This document shows positions 1 through 9,126 of a stretch of 64,000 nt of DNA, piece by piece; position 1 is the first letter of the stretch; every line of letters starts with the position of its first letter. The notes under the pieces are model-generated. The model was not told where the DNA came from. It saw only the letters and a program-made list of their open reading frames with translations, and did no database searches. The translations under genes were made by a program, and so were the position numbers. Origin of the DNA: Bacteroidales bacterium (GTDB lineage Bacteria > Bacteroidota > Bacteroidia > Bacteroidales > UBA932); contig JAQXOE010000011.1 in assembly GCA_029098505.1 (NCBI GenBank), positions 104,164 through 168,163 on the forward strand, written 5' to 3'.

Positions 1-722
1 ATGGCGTCAAGCAATTCAGGGAAGCTCACACCGCCTGCTTCGGGAGTGCCGGTACCGGGAAAGATTGACGGGTCGAGAACGTCAAGGTCAATGGTGAAAT
101 AGACCGGTACATTTCCAAGCGATTGAACTGTCTCTTTGAGACCGTCAAAGTTGAACTTGTGCAAATTTGTATGACCTTTGTCAGCCCAGCGGAATTCCGG
201 CCTGTCCCCTGAACGTATGCCGAACTGGTGAATGCGTCCGTCCCCGATAAGGTCGTGGCACCTGCGGATAACGCAGGCGTGGGACAGCTGCACTCCGAGA
301 TATTCATCCCTCAGGTCGGTATGTGCGTCAAAATGAACGATTTGCACATCAGGATATTTCTTGTACACCTCCCTGAATGCTCCAAGAGTCACAAGATGTT
401 CGCCACCCACCATAAAAGGAAGCTTTCCGTCCTCGAGTATGGTTCTTGTCCTTTCTGAAATCTGTTCCAGGGCAATATCGCTGCTTCCCATACTCAGTTC
501 GATGTCTCCGCTGTCGAAGATTCTGCAGTCACAAAGGTCCTTGTCCTGATATGGGCTGTAGGTCTCCAGACCATAGGATTCGTGCCTGATGGCGCGACTG
601 CCGAAACGTGTGCCGGGACGGTAGGACGTAGTCGAATCGAAAGGAGCTCCGAAGAGCACAATCTCCGCTTCCAGGTATGACGAATCACAACCGATGAAGT
701 TTTCTATGTTTCTTTCAAGCAT
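1..722 (-). CDS. speB: Agmatinase, 3' end cut by window edge
   Basis: Hydrolyses agmatine to putrescine and urea, the last step of the arginine-decarboxylase route to putrescine. The frame is open from ATG at 722 to the left edge, about 240 codons. Seen: N-terminal LFGAPFD and TSYRPGTRFG, then VGGEH, HFDAHTDLR and TIDLDVLDPS. These are the His/Asp manganese-ligand motifs of the ureohydrolase (arginase/agmatinase) superfamily. The last visible stretch, GTGTPEAGG, is also typical of agmatinases, so only a short C-terminus should be missing. The start lies 3 bases after the speE stop, so it is the third gene of a speA-speE-speB operon. Guanidinobutyrase or another ureohydrolase is possible from sequence alone; the neighbours make agmatinase the best call. 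Confidence 0.92.
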   Translation of the reverse strand, partial: MLERNIENFIGCDSSYLEAEIVLFGAPFDSTTSYRPGTRFGSRAIRHESYGLETYSPYQDKDLCDCRIFDSGDIELSMGSSDIALEQISERTRTILEDGKLPFMVGGEHLVTLGAFREVYKKYPDVQIVHFDAHTDLRDEYLGVQLSHACVIRRCHDLIGDGRIHQFGIRSGDRPEFRWADKGHTNLHKFNFDGLKETVQSLGNVPVYFTIDLDVLDPSIFPGTGTPEAGGVSFPELLDA

Positions 723-725
723 TGC

Positions 726-1589
726 TCAGTCTTTTATCTTTTCAACATTCTTCAAGGCCCTTTCAACATAGGCAGGAAGGGCAAAGCAACCTATGTGAAG
801 GTTGGTTGTGTAATAATCGGTGTAGATTCCGAGGCTGTTCCAATGAGCGGCATCGAGATCCGTAACCGGATGATATTTCTTGGAAGCGAAGCCGAAGAGC
901 CAGTATCCCGACGGATAGGAAGGTATGTGTGCCTGGTAAACGCGGCTGATAGGGAAATTGTTGAGTATGCGTTTGTGGGCCTTCTGTGTTTCAACCCTGT
1001 CATCCTCATAGAAGGGGCTCTGGTGCTGGTTTACCATAATTCCGTCTTCCTTCAGTGCCTTGTAGCAGCTTCCGTAGAATTCCCTTGTCAGGAGGCTTTC
1101 ACCAGGTCCGTAGAAGCCGGCAGAGTCCACAATAATTATATCATACTCGTTTTCTATGTGTCTGATGAAACGGAGTGCATTGTCTGTGTAAAGATTGACC
1201 CTCGGGTCATCAAGAGAAACTGCCACATCTGGGAAGTACTGACGGCAGGCCTCGATTACGCCATCATTGATTTCAACAAGGTCTATGCGCTCAATGGTCT
1301 TGTACTTGACAAGTTCGTCTATCACTCCTCCGTCTCCTGCACCGAAAACCAGTATATCCTTGGCATTCTTGTGTACGGCCATTGGAATATGGGCAAGCAT
1401 CTCGTCATAGATGAATTCATCCCTTTCCGTAAAAATGATGTATCCGTCCACAGCCAGTATGCGGCCGTATTCAAGTGAATCGAAAATATCGACCCTCCCA
1501 AGATCCGTCTCGTTGCTGTAAAGGTGCTTGTCAACCTTCAATGAGAACTTTACATTCTCGGTATGGTGTTCCGAAAACCAGTATTCCAT
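726..1589 (-). CDS. speE: Spermidine synthase-like aminopropyltransferase
   Basis: Transfers an aminopropyl group from decarboxylated S-adenosylmethionine to putrescine. The 287-residue length is normal. Seen: N-terminal beta domain with YGRILAVDG near residue 41 and TERDEFIYDEML near 54. The Rossmann motif GAGDGG lies at 83-88, the acidic LVEIND at 104-109, and the D155 region reads DSAGFYGPGESL where many homologues have DSTDPxGP. It ends 3 bases before speB and starts 53 bases after the speA stop, consistent with one transcript. No S-adenosylmethionine decarboxylase gene is in the window, so the supply of the aminopropyl donor is not shown here. Confidence 0.93.
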   Translation of the reverse strand: MEYWFSEHHTENVKFSLKVDKHLYSNETDLGRVDIFDSLEYGRILAVDGYIIFTERDEFIYDEMLAHIPMAVHKNAKDILVFGAGDGGVIDELVKYKTIERIDLVEINDGVIEACRQYFPDVAVSLDDPRVNLYTDNALRFIRHIENEYDIIIVDSAGFYGPGESLLTREFYGSCYKALKEDGIMVNQHQSPFYEDDRVETQKAHKRILNNFPISRVYQAHIPSYPSGYWLFGFASKKYHPVTDLDAAHWNSLGIYTDYYTTNLHIGCFALPAYVERALKNVEKIKD

Positions 1590-1641
1590 CCGTTAAATAC
1601 TTTTTTCTATCGGTTAATCTATTGTTTATCAGTGTTTTGAA

Positions 1642-3099
1642 CTAATAGAGAGTCCTTTCCTTGATCACGTTCAGTCTCTCGCACTTCTCATCCTCAGGAC
1701 CGGTCAGGGAGCAACCCTTCTCCTTTGCATACAGAATATAGTCGATGATTTCCTGTGTGATTCTTTCTCCTGGAGCGAGAATAGGAATGCCCGGAGGGTA
1801 GCTCATCACGAACTCCGTACAGATTCTTCCCACCGTCTCCTTGATAGGTATCATCTCCTCCTTGTCGGCATAGAAGGCTTCCTTGGGAGTGAGGACTACC
1901 AGCGGATTGATGTACTCGTGGTCAAACAGACCGCTCCTGTCCTTGCTGTAGAGGCGTTTTATGTCGTACAAAGCGCTGACCAGTCTTTCGACTTCCCTCA
2001 TTCTGTCTCCAATAGATATGTAGGCGAGGACATTGCCGATGTCTCCGAGCTCGAGCTGAATGTCGTATTCGTCCCTGAGCAGGTCATAGACCTCAATGCC
2101 CGCAAGTCCAATGTCGAGGGTGAAGACGGTAAGCTTGGTGGTGTCGAAGTCATAGATGCTGTCTCCGTTGATGAGTTCCTTGCCATAGGCATAATAGCCT
2201 CCTATCTTGTTGATTTCCTTCCTCGCATACTCTGCGATGCTGCTCACCATTGCGAAAGCTTCCTTGCCCTTCAGTGCGAGATTGCGGCGGGAAATGTCGA
2301 GACTCGCCATCAGCAGATATGAGGCGCTGGTAGTCTGGGTGAGATTGATTACCTGGCGTATATATCCGGGACTGACATTCGGACCTGCCAGCAGGAAAGA
2401 GCTCTGGGTAAGACTTCCTCCTGATTTATGCATACTTACAGAAGACATATCCGCCCCTGCGGCCATAGCCGAGATTGGCATATTCTCACCGAAATAGAAA
2501 TGGGTACCGTGAGCCTCGTCAACGAGCACGAGCATATTGTGGGCGTGGGCAATCTCGACTATCTTCTTGAGATTCGAGCATATGCCGTAGTAGGTCGGAT
2601 TATTGACCAGGATGGCCACGGCATCCGGATTCTCCTCTATTGCCTTTTCGACCTGGGATATCTTCATTCCGAGCGCGATACCCAGTTTCTTGTCGACATC
2701 GGGATTGACATAGATAGGAGTCGCTCCGTTTATGACGAGGGCATTGATGACGCTCCTGTGGACGTTTCGGGGCAATATTATCTTTTCGCCGGACTTGCAG
2801 GCTGTCAGCACCATAGTCTGAACGGCAGAAGTGGTTCCTCCCACCATCAAAAAGGCCTTGGCAGCACCGAATGCTTCGGCGGCCAGTTCTTCAGCTTCCT
2901 TTATTACAGAAATGGGATGACAGAGATTGTCGAGGGGTTTCATCGAGTTTACGTCCAGCTCGACACACTGCTTGCCCAAAAGCTTTACAAGTTCGGGGTT
3001 TCCACGACCCCTTTTGTGTCCGGGAACATCGAAGGGCACCACACGGTTCCTTCTGAATTCTGTAAGAGCCTCATATACCGGGGCTTTATCCTGATTCAT
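1642..3099 (-). CDS. speA: Orn/Lys/Arg decarboxylase family, probable arginine decarboxylase
   Basis: PLP enzyme of the short (about 480-residue), Firmicutes-type Orn/Lys/Arg decarboxylase fold, here 485 residues. Seen: VPGHKRG at 25-31, the cofactor-contact aspartate in VDEAHGTHF (D194), and the Schiff-base lysine K225 in SMHKSGGSL. The C-terminal domain carries SYPPGIPILAPGE. Families with this fold act on arginine, lysine or ornithine and cannot be separated safely by eye. Arginine is inferred because agmatinase and spermidine synthase follow in the same operon, giving arginine to agmatine to putrescine to spermidine. First gene of the operon, with a predicted promoter about 290 bases upstream and hence a long leader. 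Confidence 0.85.
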   Translation of the reverse strand: MNQDKAPVYEALTEFRRNRVVPFDVPGHKRGRGNPELVKLLGKQCVELDVNSMKPLDNLCHPISVIKEAEELAAEAFGAAKAFLMVGGTTSAVQTMVLTACKSGEKIILPRNVHRSVINALVINGATPIYVNPDVDKKLGIALGMKISQVEKAIEENPDAVAILVNNPTYYGICSNLKKIVEIAHAHNMLVLVDEAHGTHFYFGENMPISAMAAGADMSSVSMHKSGGSLTQSSFLLAGPNVSPGYIRQVINLTQTTSASYLLMASLDISRRNLALKGKEAFAMVSSIAEYARKEINKIGGYYAYGKELINGDSIYDFDTTKLTVFTLDIGLAGIEVYDLLRDEYDIQLELGDIGNVLAYISIGDRMREVERLVSALYDIKRLYSKDRSGLFDHEYINPLVVLTPKEAFYADKEEMIPIKETVGRICTEFVMSYPPGIPILAPGERITQEIIDYILYAKEKGCSLTGPEDEKCERLNVIKERTLY

Positions 3100-3464
3100 C
3101 GGCGTAACGATTGAATATGTTAAACTACAAGCTGCCTTCTTGTCAGTACGTCTGTATGAATCAGGGAATTGGTTGGAATCCGAGAATCGATACAGTTATA
3201 AGAGTCTATATAGCAAATATTTACTTTTACTACTCTATTGAACGTTTTCCAAGTCGGAATGGTTATAAAGTAACCAACTTAAAACACGAGCACCGTATTT
3301 CAACGGCACAATGCGCTGTCGTAGCGCAACATCAATAATAAAATATTTACTGGATTCCTCTATAACTATATCGTAATCCAATGCTGCAAAGGTAATGATT
3401 ATTGTGAGAAGTACAAGCCGCCCAGCTTACAAATATGAGCTAATTTCGAAATGACAGCCGTTTT
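3100..3464. other. Intergenic leader region of the spe operon
   Basis: No credible gene. On the minus strand it holds the predicted spe promoter and an untranslated leader of about 280 bases before the speA ATG. A 6-bp hairpin (TGCGCT / AGCGCA, loop GTCGT) sits at 3312-3328. No ribosome-binding sequence and no convincing upstream reading frame were seen. Confidence 0.5.
3387..3417 (-). promoter_or_regulatory. Predicted promoter of speA-speE-speB
   Basis: Read on the minus strand, CTTG (3417-3414), a 19-base spacer and TACCTTTG (3394-3387) match the Bacteroidota -33/-7 form TTTG-N19-TAnnTTTG with one mismatch in the -33 box. It points at speA. Confidence 0.5.
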
Positions 3465-4223
3465 TCAGAAATGATATTGCCCCTTGTCCTTCGTAAAGCT
3501 CTTGTACTGAATAGCATTCTGCGGGCAATAGTGATAGCAGGCCATACATTGTGTGCAGTTCCCCTGCCATCGCGGCCTCCCGTCTACCATCCTGATATTG
3601 TGCAATGGGCAATGCTTTGCGCATATTCCGCAGCCTGTGCAAGACTCAAGCACGCGATAACCCTTGTCTGAGACGAAAAGATTGAAAGCATCCCTGATGA
3701 GTCCGGATTTGAGCATCGGCATAGACCCGACGATGGTATCCTCGACCCTCGCAGCGTTGCGTATGCTCTCGATCACCTTTGGCAATTTTTCTTTGGCTGC
3801 GGCAATCTTCCTTTGTGCCCCTTCCTCAGTGTCGAGGTGGAAGCCTGGAAAGCACAGATAGGTTTCAGGCATCTGGAAGCAATAGCAGGAATCGAGTCTC
3901 AAGCCCGCCTTCGCCAGCGTTTGCCTAAAAGTCTTCAGTGTCAATCCCATCTCGTCCCCGCAGGTGCAGGCGAACCAGACCTGTGACGGCACACCCTTCC
4001 AACTGACTTTCAATACGAATTCCTCCACCAGCTTGGGTGCAGCCCAGGCATAAACAGGAAAGACGAAGCCCAGGGAGACTCCATCCACATCAACGGTCAA
4101 TCCACCTTCCCCGTCCATCTTTCTCCTGAATTCAGGGATGAATTCCATTTTATCTTCCAGTCCTTTTGCCAGTTCACCGGCTATCCAACGGCTATTTCCA
4201 CAGCCCGAGTAGTAGAATATCAT
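3465..4223 (-). CDS. EFR1-type flavodoxin/ferredoxin fusion protein
   Basis: Predicted 252-residue cytoplasmic electron-transfer protein. Residues 1-160 look like a flavodoxin-type FMN domain: IFYYSGCGNS at the start, and FVFPVYAWAAP near 54. The C-terminus carries two [4Fe-4S] ferredoxin motifs, C195/C198/C201/C205 and C223/C226/C229/C233. This order fits the EFR1 family. The electron partners are unknown. The reading frame extends further upstream, but that part overlaps the divergent neighbour and does not resemble protein, so ATG at 4223 just before the flavodoxin strand is chosen. It stands alone between speA and a divergently transcribed barrel gene. Confidence 0.85.
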   Translation of the reverse strand: MIFYYSGCGNSRWIAGELAKGLEDKMEFIPEFRRKMDGEGGLTVDVDGVSLGFVFPVYAWAAPKLVEEFVLKVSWKGVPSQVWFACTCGDEMGLTLKTFRQTLAKAGLRLDSCYCFQMPETYLCFPGFHLDTEEGAQRKIAAAKEKLPKVIESIRNAARVEDTIVGSMPMLKSGLIRDAFNLFVSDKGYRVLESCTGCGICAKHCPLHNIRMVDGRPRWQGNCTQCMACYHYCPQNAIQYKSFTKDKGQYHF

Positions 4224-4318
4224 TTCCAGTATCTTTTTTCTGCTGCAAGGTACAGAATTACTGAGCGAATTCCAATCCATTTTTCTCTTGGAATAGCAAG
4301 AATTCGGGGATTGTGGAC

Positions 4319-4326
4319 TATATTTG
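4319..4326 (+). promoter_or_regulatory. Predicted -7 box for the outer-membrane protein gene
   Basis: TATATTTG is an exact match to TAnnTTTG, 26 bases before the ATG at 4353. The -33 box is not clear. Confidence 0.5.
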
Positions 4327-4352
4327 CATAAGAAGTAAATGTTTTGTCGCTT

Positions 4353-5330
4353 ATGAAGAGATTTCTGCTCGTTCTTGCACTCGCCCTCTCCGCTGTCAAC
4401 GTCTGGGGACAGAGCGTGGACAAATTGTACATAGATGCCAGAGGCTCTTTTATCCAAAGTGTAGGCAATGATTTGAATACCAACACAATGAAGGCTGAAT
4501 ACCTGAATGTGCATATGTGGGGTACTGTGGCCCCGAACCTGAGTTTCAGGATCAGGCAGCGTCTGAACGTTGGCATTGACACGGAAAATCCCTTCAGGGC
4601 TACGGATTGGATGTGCCTGAACTGGCAGACATCCGACAGACTGAAACTCTATGCCGGCAAGACGGGCATACTGATAGGAGGTTATGAATACGATTCCGCC
4701 CCTATTGACGTTTATTTCTACTCAAATTTCTGCAACAATCTCAGTCAATGCTTCGCCTTCAGCGTAGGTGGTGAATATGAGCTGGTTCCGGGTCAGAAGG
4801 CCGCGTTGCAGATCGCAAATTCTCCCCTTTCAAAGGGCTTTGACGATAAATATTCTTATAATCTGGCCTGGATAGGAAGCTTCGCCCCTTGGTGGAACAC
4901 GATTTGGAGCTTTAATCTAATTGACGACAGTTACGGCAGGAAAATAAATTATTTGTCTCTTGGGAACCATTGCGTTTGGGGCAATCTTGCCCTGGACGTA
5001 GATTATATCAACAGAGCGTCATTCCAGCAGAAGCGCTACCTGGCTTCTGATTGGAGCGCCATTGCCAAGGTCATCTGGAGTGTCGGGAAATGGAACATCT
5101 GCGGCAAAATCGGCTATGAAATGAACGACAGATTGAACTTCGACCGCAACGGGATTGCCTTTGACACCGTTGTCGCACCCGGAACTGAGTACATCTATGG
5201 CGGTGTTGGAGTGGAGTTCTTTCCTCTGGGCAATGAGCTTGTCCGACTGCATCTGGCGTCATATACAGACAGTCAGAACGGAGTGACATCCATATCTTTG
5301 GGACTCAAGTGGAGATTCGACATTATCTGA
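4353..5330 (+). CDS. Secreted outer-membrane beta-barrel protein, function unknown
   Basis: 325 residues with a signal peptide (MKRFLLVLALALSAVNVWGQ). The rest is built of alternating aromatic and polar strands (LNVHMWGTVAPNLSFRIRQR, LKLYAGKTGILIGGYEYDSA) and ends in LGLKWRFDII, as expected for a small porin-like barrel. No family was recognised beyond that general class. A TTG nine bases earlier would add only three residues; ATG at 4353 gives the proper signal peptide. The next gene starts 5 bases after its stop, so the two are probably co-transcribed. Both may be outer-membrane located. Confidence 0.75.
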   Translation: MKRFLLVLALALSAVNVWGQSVDKLYIDARGSFIQSVGNDLNTNTMKAEYLNVHMWGTVAPNLSFRIRQRLNVGIDTENPFRATDWMCLNWQTSDRLKLYAGKTGILIGGYEYDSAPIDVYFYSNFCNNLSQCFAFSVGGEYELVPGQKAALQIANSPLSKGFDDKYSYNLAWIGSFAPWWNTIWSFNLIDDSYGRKINYLSLGNHCVWGNLALDVDYINRASFQQKRYLASDWSAIAKVIWSVGKWNICGKIGYEMNDRLNFDRNGIAFDTVVAPGTEYIYGGVGVEFFPLGNELVRLHLASYTDSQNGVTSISLGLKWRFDII

Positions 5331-5335
5331 TTTCT

Positions 5336-6775
5336 ATGAACTATAAATTATTTTGCATAGCACTCGCTGCAATATTGCCAATCGCCTCTTACGCACAGAA
5401 TGATCGTCAGCAGAGGCTCGAGCAGCACGTCTATACCCTCGCAAGCGATGAAATGAACGGTAGGAAAGCCGGAAGCGAGGATGCGGCCAAGGCCAGGGCA
5501 TACATAGTAAAAGAATTTGAGGAAATTGGCTTGCCTCCCCTTCTGCCCGGCAGTTATGAGATGAATTTCAATAGCCATAATGGCCTATATACCAATCTTG
5601 TAGCTATTATTCCCGGCACTGTCCTGGCTGACGAATACATCGTCGTCGGCGCACATTATGACCATCTGGGAGTCGAGAAAGGAAAGATTTATAATGGTGC
5701 GGATGACAATGCATCCGGAACTGCGGCTCTCATCGAGATTGCGAGAGACTTGATGGAGAGGAGGAGCTCGATTAAGCGCAGTGTAATAATTGCAGCATTC
5801 GATGCTGAAGAACTGGGGCTCTATGGCTCTGAGGCCCTGTGCAATTATCTTTCATCAGAAGGCCTGCTCCACAAAGTCAAACTGATGATGAGTGTGGATA
5901 TGGTCGGATGGTACGCCAAAAGCGGTTTCCTGAAAATGGAGGGTGTAGGTACCATTGAGAATGGAAAGAAACTAGTACGAGAACTGGCCAATGCACAGAA
6001 TCTGAATCTTAAACTCAAGGATTTTGAAACCTCCTTCGTTACAGCTACTGATACCAGGGCCTTTGCTCAGTCTGAGCTTCCTACCCTGGCCATTACTACC
6101 GGTCTGAAATCTCCTTATCATAAACCGGGTGATGATCCTGAATTGATTGATTATGAGGGACTTGATAAAGTGGTGGGATTTATTGGCGATTTTACGGCTT
6201 CGGCAGCTGCTGATGAAAATTTCGGGGCTTCTGGTAAAGTATCGAAAATCCATAGGAGTACTGCCAGGCCATTTGAACTAGCCTTGAACTTTTATTCAGG
6301 ATATATGAATCTTCTGTACAATAAAACCGGCATCAACGTACAGAACGGACATACTGGTGCGGCTTCAATCTCCCTCCAAGCAAACGGCAAGAAACTCGGT
6401 GTACGCACTGAGGCCATATATTCCTGGCATAGTATAGGACTGCCGGATGCTGCTGATATATTCCATACCACCCACATAATGGAAGACTATTCGCTGACAG
6501 TTCCCCTTATGCTAATGCTTCCTGCCACTAACAAAAAGCCAGTTTTTTGCGGTGTAGGACCTTACTGGAACCATATTCTGGAGAGTACTATCGCTGAAGA
6601 AATTTCTCTTGTTCCCAAAAGAGATACTTTTGGAACACAAGTCACTTTCGGTTTTCTGATGGGTCCTTTTTCTGCCAGTATGAATTTCCGTTGGCAAATC
6701 GGTAAATATTTTACTGATGTGAATTCTCCTGCCCGTTTCATAGAGGGCAATTTCGGTATAGGTTATATCTTTTAA
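5336..6775 (+). CDS. M28 zinc aminopeptidase with C-terminal barrel-like domain
   Basis: 479 residues with signal peptide MNYKLFCIALAAILPIASYA. Residues about 25-290 are an M28 metallopeptidase: H107 in AHYDH, D123 in GADDNASG, E158/E159 in DAEELGLYG, D188 in SVDMVGW and H262 in SPYHKPGD, so all expected zinc ligands and the catalytic glutamate are present. Residues about 313-479 are different: alternating strands (LALNFYSGYMNLLYN, GTQVTFGFLMGPFSASMNFR) ending in NFGIGYIF with a terminal Phe, resembling an outer-membrane barrel. I infer a peptidase tethered at the outer membrane; which face it acts on is not known. The internal ATG at 5336 is chosen because it begins the signal peptide. Probably co-transcribed with the barrel gene upstream. 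Confidence 0.88.
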   Translation: MNYKLFCIALAAILPIASYAQNDRQQRLEQHVYTLASDEMNGRKAGSEDAAKARAYIVKEFEEIGLPPLLPGSYEMNFNSHNGLYTNLVAIIPGTVLADEYIVVGAHYDHLGVEKGKIYNGADDNASGTAALIEIARDLMERRSSIKRSVIIAAFDAEELGLYGSEALCNYLSSEGLLHKVKLMMSVDMVGWYAKSGFLKMEGVGTIENGKKLVRELANAQNLNLKLKDFETSFVTATDTRAFAQSELPTLAITTGLKSPYHKPGDDPELIDYEGLDKVVGFIGDFTASAAADENFGASGKVSKIHRSTARPFELALNFYSGYMNLLYNKTGINVQNGHTGAASISLQANGKKLGVRTEAIYSWHSIGLPDAADIFHTTHIMEDYSLTVPLMLMLPATNKKPVFCGVGPYWNHILESTIAEEISLVPKRDTFGTQVTFGFLMGPFSASMNFRWQIGKYFTDVNSPARFIEGNFGIGYIF

Positions 6776-6802
6776 TTGATTGATTGTCAGAATTTTGTCT
6801 TG

Positions 6803-8359
6803 ATGGCGGAAAACAGGAACATATCAGAAAGGAGCAAGAGGGTGGCCAGAAATACCTTCTTGCTGTATTTCCGTATGCTCGTCCTGATGCTTATTGGCCT
6901 CGTGACCTCGCGAGTCATACTACGCGCTCTCGGCATTGAGAACTACGGTATATATAATGCTGTCGCCGGAGTAGTAGTAATGTTTACGCTCATCTCGAAT
7001 TCCATATCCCAGGCCATCAGCCGTTTCATTACTTTCGAGCTCGGGAAGGGCGGTGAAAAGCTGCACAGCATTTTCAATGCATCGATATGGGTGCAGACGG
7101 CATTGTCATTGCTACTGATAATCCTGGTCAATACCGTTGGCCTGTGGTTCCTCTTCAACAAGATGAATATTCCCGAGGGCCGTCTCAGCGACGCTGCTGT
7201 TGTTATGGAGATGGCCTTGCTGAGTCTTGTAGTCAACCTTTATTCCGTGCCTTTCAATGCCACTATCATTGCCCACGAGAAAATGGATGCCTTCGCTTGG
7301 CTCAGCATACTCGAAGCAGCGCTGAAACTTACAGTTGCGCTTCTGATCTGGCTCTTTCCTGCAGACGGGCTGATTCTATATGCTGTGCTGATGGCTGTTG
7401 TGGCCTTTATCGTCCGTTTCGCCTATGCTCTGTATTGTCGCAGACACTTCGAGGAAAGCAGGGGCAGTCTGAGTTTGCCCGAAAGTGGCATATTCCGCGA
7501 ACTGGCTGGCTTCGCCGGATGGAACTTCCTGGGTTCCAGCTCTTTCGTGTTCAATACCCAGGGTATGAATCTGCTTACCAATGTTTTCTTCGGGGTCGGT
7601 GCAAATGCCGCCAGAGGAGTTGCTGCCCAGGTCGAGGGTATGGTGAAACAGTTCGCGACCAACTTCATTACAGCCATCAATCCTCAAATTACCAAGTCAT
7701 ATGCTTCAGGTGATAGAGACTATTGTTTTACCCTTGTAATAAAAGCTTCGAGATATACCTTCCTTATCCTGCTTCTTTTTGCAGTTCCCTTTGCCTTTGA
7801 GGCTGATTATCTTTTGAGATTATGGCTTGTAAACGTACCGGAACATTCGGCTGATTTCGTGAGACTTACGATTATAGGAATTATGGCGGATGTTGTTTTC
7901 AACCCTTTGTTGACACTGGAGCTTGCCTATGGCAAAATAAGGAACTACTATATTGCTACAGGCATAGTTGCATATATGGCACTGCCTCTTTCCTGGCTTC
8001 TTTTTAAATATACTCACGCTCCTGTAAGTACTCCTTACATAGTCTTTGCGCTCACATATCTGGTCGTAGGAGTAATCAGACTCATTTTTGTTCACCGACA
8101 AATGAACTTCCCTGTTCGTGCTTTTATCCGTGAACTTCTCCTGCGCTGCGGTGCTGTTTGCGTCATTGCCCTTGGTCTTACCTTCGCAGTTAATTCTTGT
8201 CTGGGAGGAAGAGCTTCCGAAATCCTGAGGCTCATCTGTGTTCTTGGGACCAGTTGCATTGCTATCGCTCTGTCTTCGTGGTTCTTGGTTCTTACCGATG
8301 GCGAGAAGAACTTTATCATCGACAGAATCAAATCCCTTTTTAATGGAAAAGCAGTATAG
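6803..8359 (+). CDS. Wzx/MATE-type polysaccharide flippase
   Basis: 518-residue integral membrane protein with roughly 12-14 hydrophobic segments, of the oligosaccharidyl-lipid flippase / polysaccharide biosynthesis (MOP) superfamily. Typical segments include LVTSRVILRALGIENYGIYN near the N-terminus and GVGANAARGVAAQVEGMV in the middle. It is expected to move a lipid-linked glycan across the inner membrane. A TTG start at 6776 directly follows the previous stop, but ATG at 6803 gives a normal short cytoplasmic N-terminus. The next gene, a predicted glycosyltransferase, starts 5 bases after it, which supports a glycan-assembly role. The substrate is unknown. Confidence 0.85.
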   Translation: MAENRNISERSKRVARNTFLLYFRMLVLMLIGLVTSRVILRALGIENYGIYNAVAGVVVMFTLISNSISQAISRFITFELGKGGEKLHSIFNASIWVQTALSLLLIILVNTVGLWFLFNKMNIPEGRLSDAAVVMEMALLSLVVNLYSVPFNATIIAHEKMDAFAWLSILEAALKLTVALLIWLFPADGLILYAVLMAVVAFIVRFAYALYCRRHFEESRGSLSLPESGIFRELAGFAGWNFLGSSSFVFNTQGMNLLTNVFFGVGANAARGVAAQVEGMVKQFATNFITAINPQITKSYASGDRDYCFTLVIKASRYTFLILLLFAVPFAFEADYLLRLWLVNVPEHSADFVRLTIIGIMADVVFNPLLTLELAYGKIRNYYIATGIVAYMALPLSWLLFKYTHAPVSTPYIVFALTYLVVGVIRLIFVHRQMNFPVRAFIRELLLRCGAVCVIALGLTFAVNSCLGGRASEILRLICVLGTSCIAIALSSWFLVLTDGEKNFIIDRIKSLFNGKAV

Positions 8360-8364
8360 GGCAT

Positions 8365-9126
8365 ATGAAGAAACTTGTTATATATACCTGTGTGACAGGC
8401 TCTTATGATAGGATAGAGAGGCCTTCCGTACAAGTGCCCTGGGCTGACTGGGTTTGTTTCAGCACCGAAGAATTCAAGGACGAGCTATGGCAATTCCGAC
8501 GCATAATACCCGATCCGACTCTCGGTCCGATACTACAGTCGCGCCAGTACAAGCTCAATCCTCATCTCTATTTTCCTGACTATGAGTACAGTCTATGGAT
8601 TGACGGCAATATCGGGCTTTCTTCCGAAGAAATCTTCAAGATTATTGAGTCCAAGATGAATGAAGGCGTGCTTTACTCCGGTATCCATCACCCGGAAAGG
8701 GACGATGTTTATGAAGAATCCCTCAGAATATTGATGGGTAGACGTGAGAAGGCTTCGAGTCTCCGAAGGACAGTACGCTTCCTTAAGAAAGAAGGCTTTC
8801 CTGAGCATTGGGGACTTATGGAGAACAATGTCATACTCCGGAAACACAACGAACCCGGGATAGTCCGTTTTGATGAACTCTGGTGGTCGATGCTGAAACG
8901 CTATAGTCACAGGGACCAGATGAGCCAAAGCTATTGCCTTTGGAAATGTGGTATAACTCCTGATTATCTTCTGCCTGAGGGTTACAGTGCGAGAAACCAC
9001 TCTGCTTTCACTTACCGTAAGCACGGCCCTGTCTATGTAAAGGGCAAAAGTCTTAAATCACGTTATCAAGATGCTGTGGCAGCGCTGCGTGTATTACTCT
9101 ATCGAGTATTCCTCAACTCGCTATAA
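8365..9126 (+). CDS. DUF616 (TOD1/MUCI70-like) glycosyltransferase
   Basis: 253 residues. Seen: an opening strand VIYTCVTGSYD, then PWADWVCFSTEEF, LNPHLYFPDYEYSLWIDGN and GIHHPERDDVYEE. This is the pattern of the DUF616 glycosyltransferase-like family. WIDGN supplies the acidic motif expected to bind metal and nucleotide sugar. No membrane segment. It follows the flippase by 5 bases and probably acts on the same glycan. Its last 28 bases overlap the 3' end of the opposite-strand GT2 gene. Confidence 0.75.
   Translation: MKKLVIYTCVTGSYDRIERPSVQVPWADWVCFSTEEFKDELWQFRRIIPDPTLGPILQSRQYKLNPHLYFPDYEYSLWIDGNIGLSSEEIFKIIESKMNEGVLYSGIHHPERDDVYEESLRILMGRREKASSLRRTVRFLKKEGFPEHWGLMENNVILRKHNEPGIVRFDELWWSMLKRYSHRDQMSQSYCLWKCGITPDYLLPEGYSARNHSAFTYRKHGPVYVKGKSLKSRYQDAVAALRVLLYRVFLNSL

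Noticed and set aside
795..1478. 227-codon frame on the plus strand
   Set aside because: Exact antisense of spermidine synthase; no family features and no promoter.
4224..4514. 97-residue N-terminal extension of the EFR1-type protein
   Set aside because: Overlaps the divergent barrel gene and its promoter, and precedes a complete flavodoxin start.
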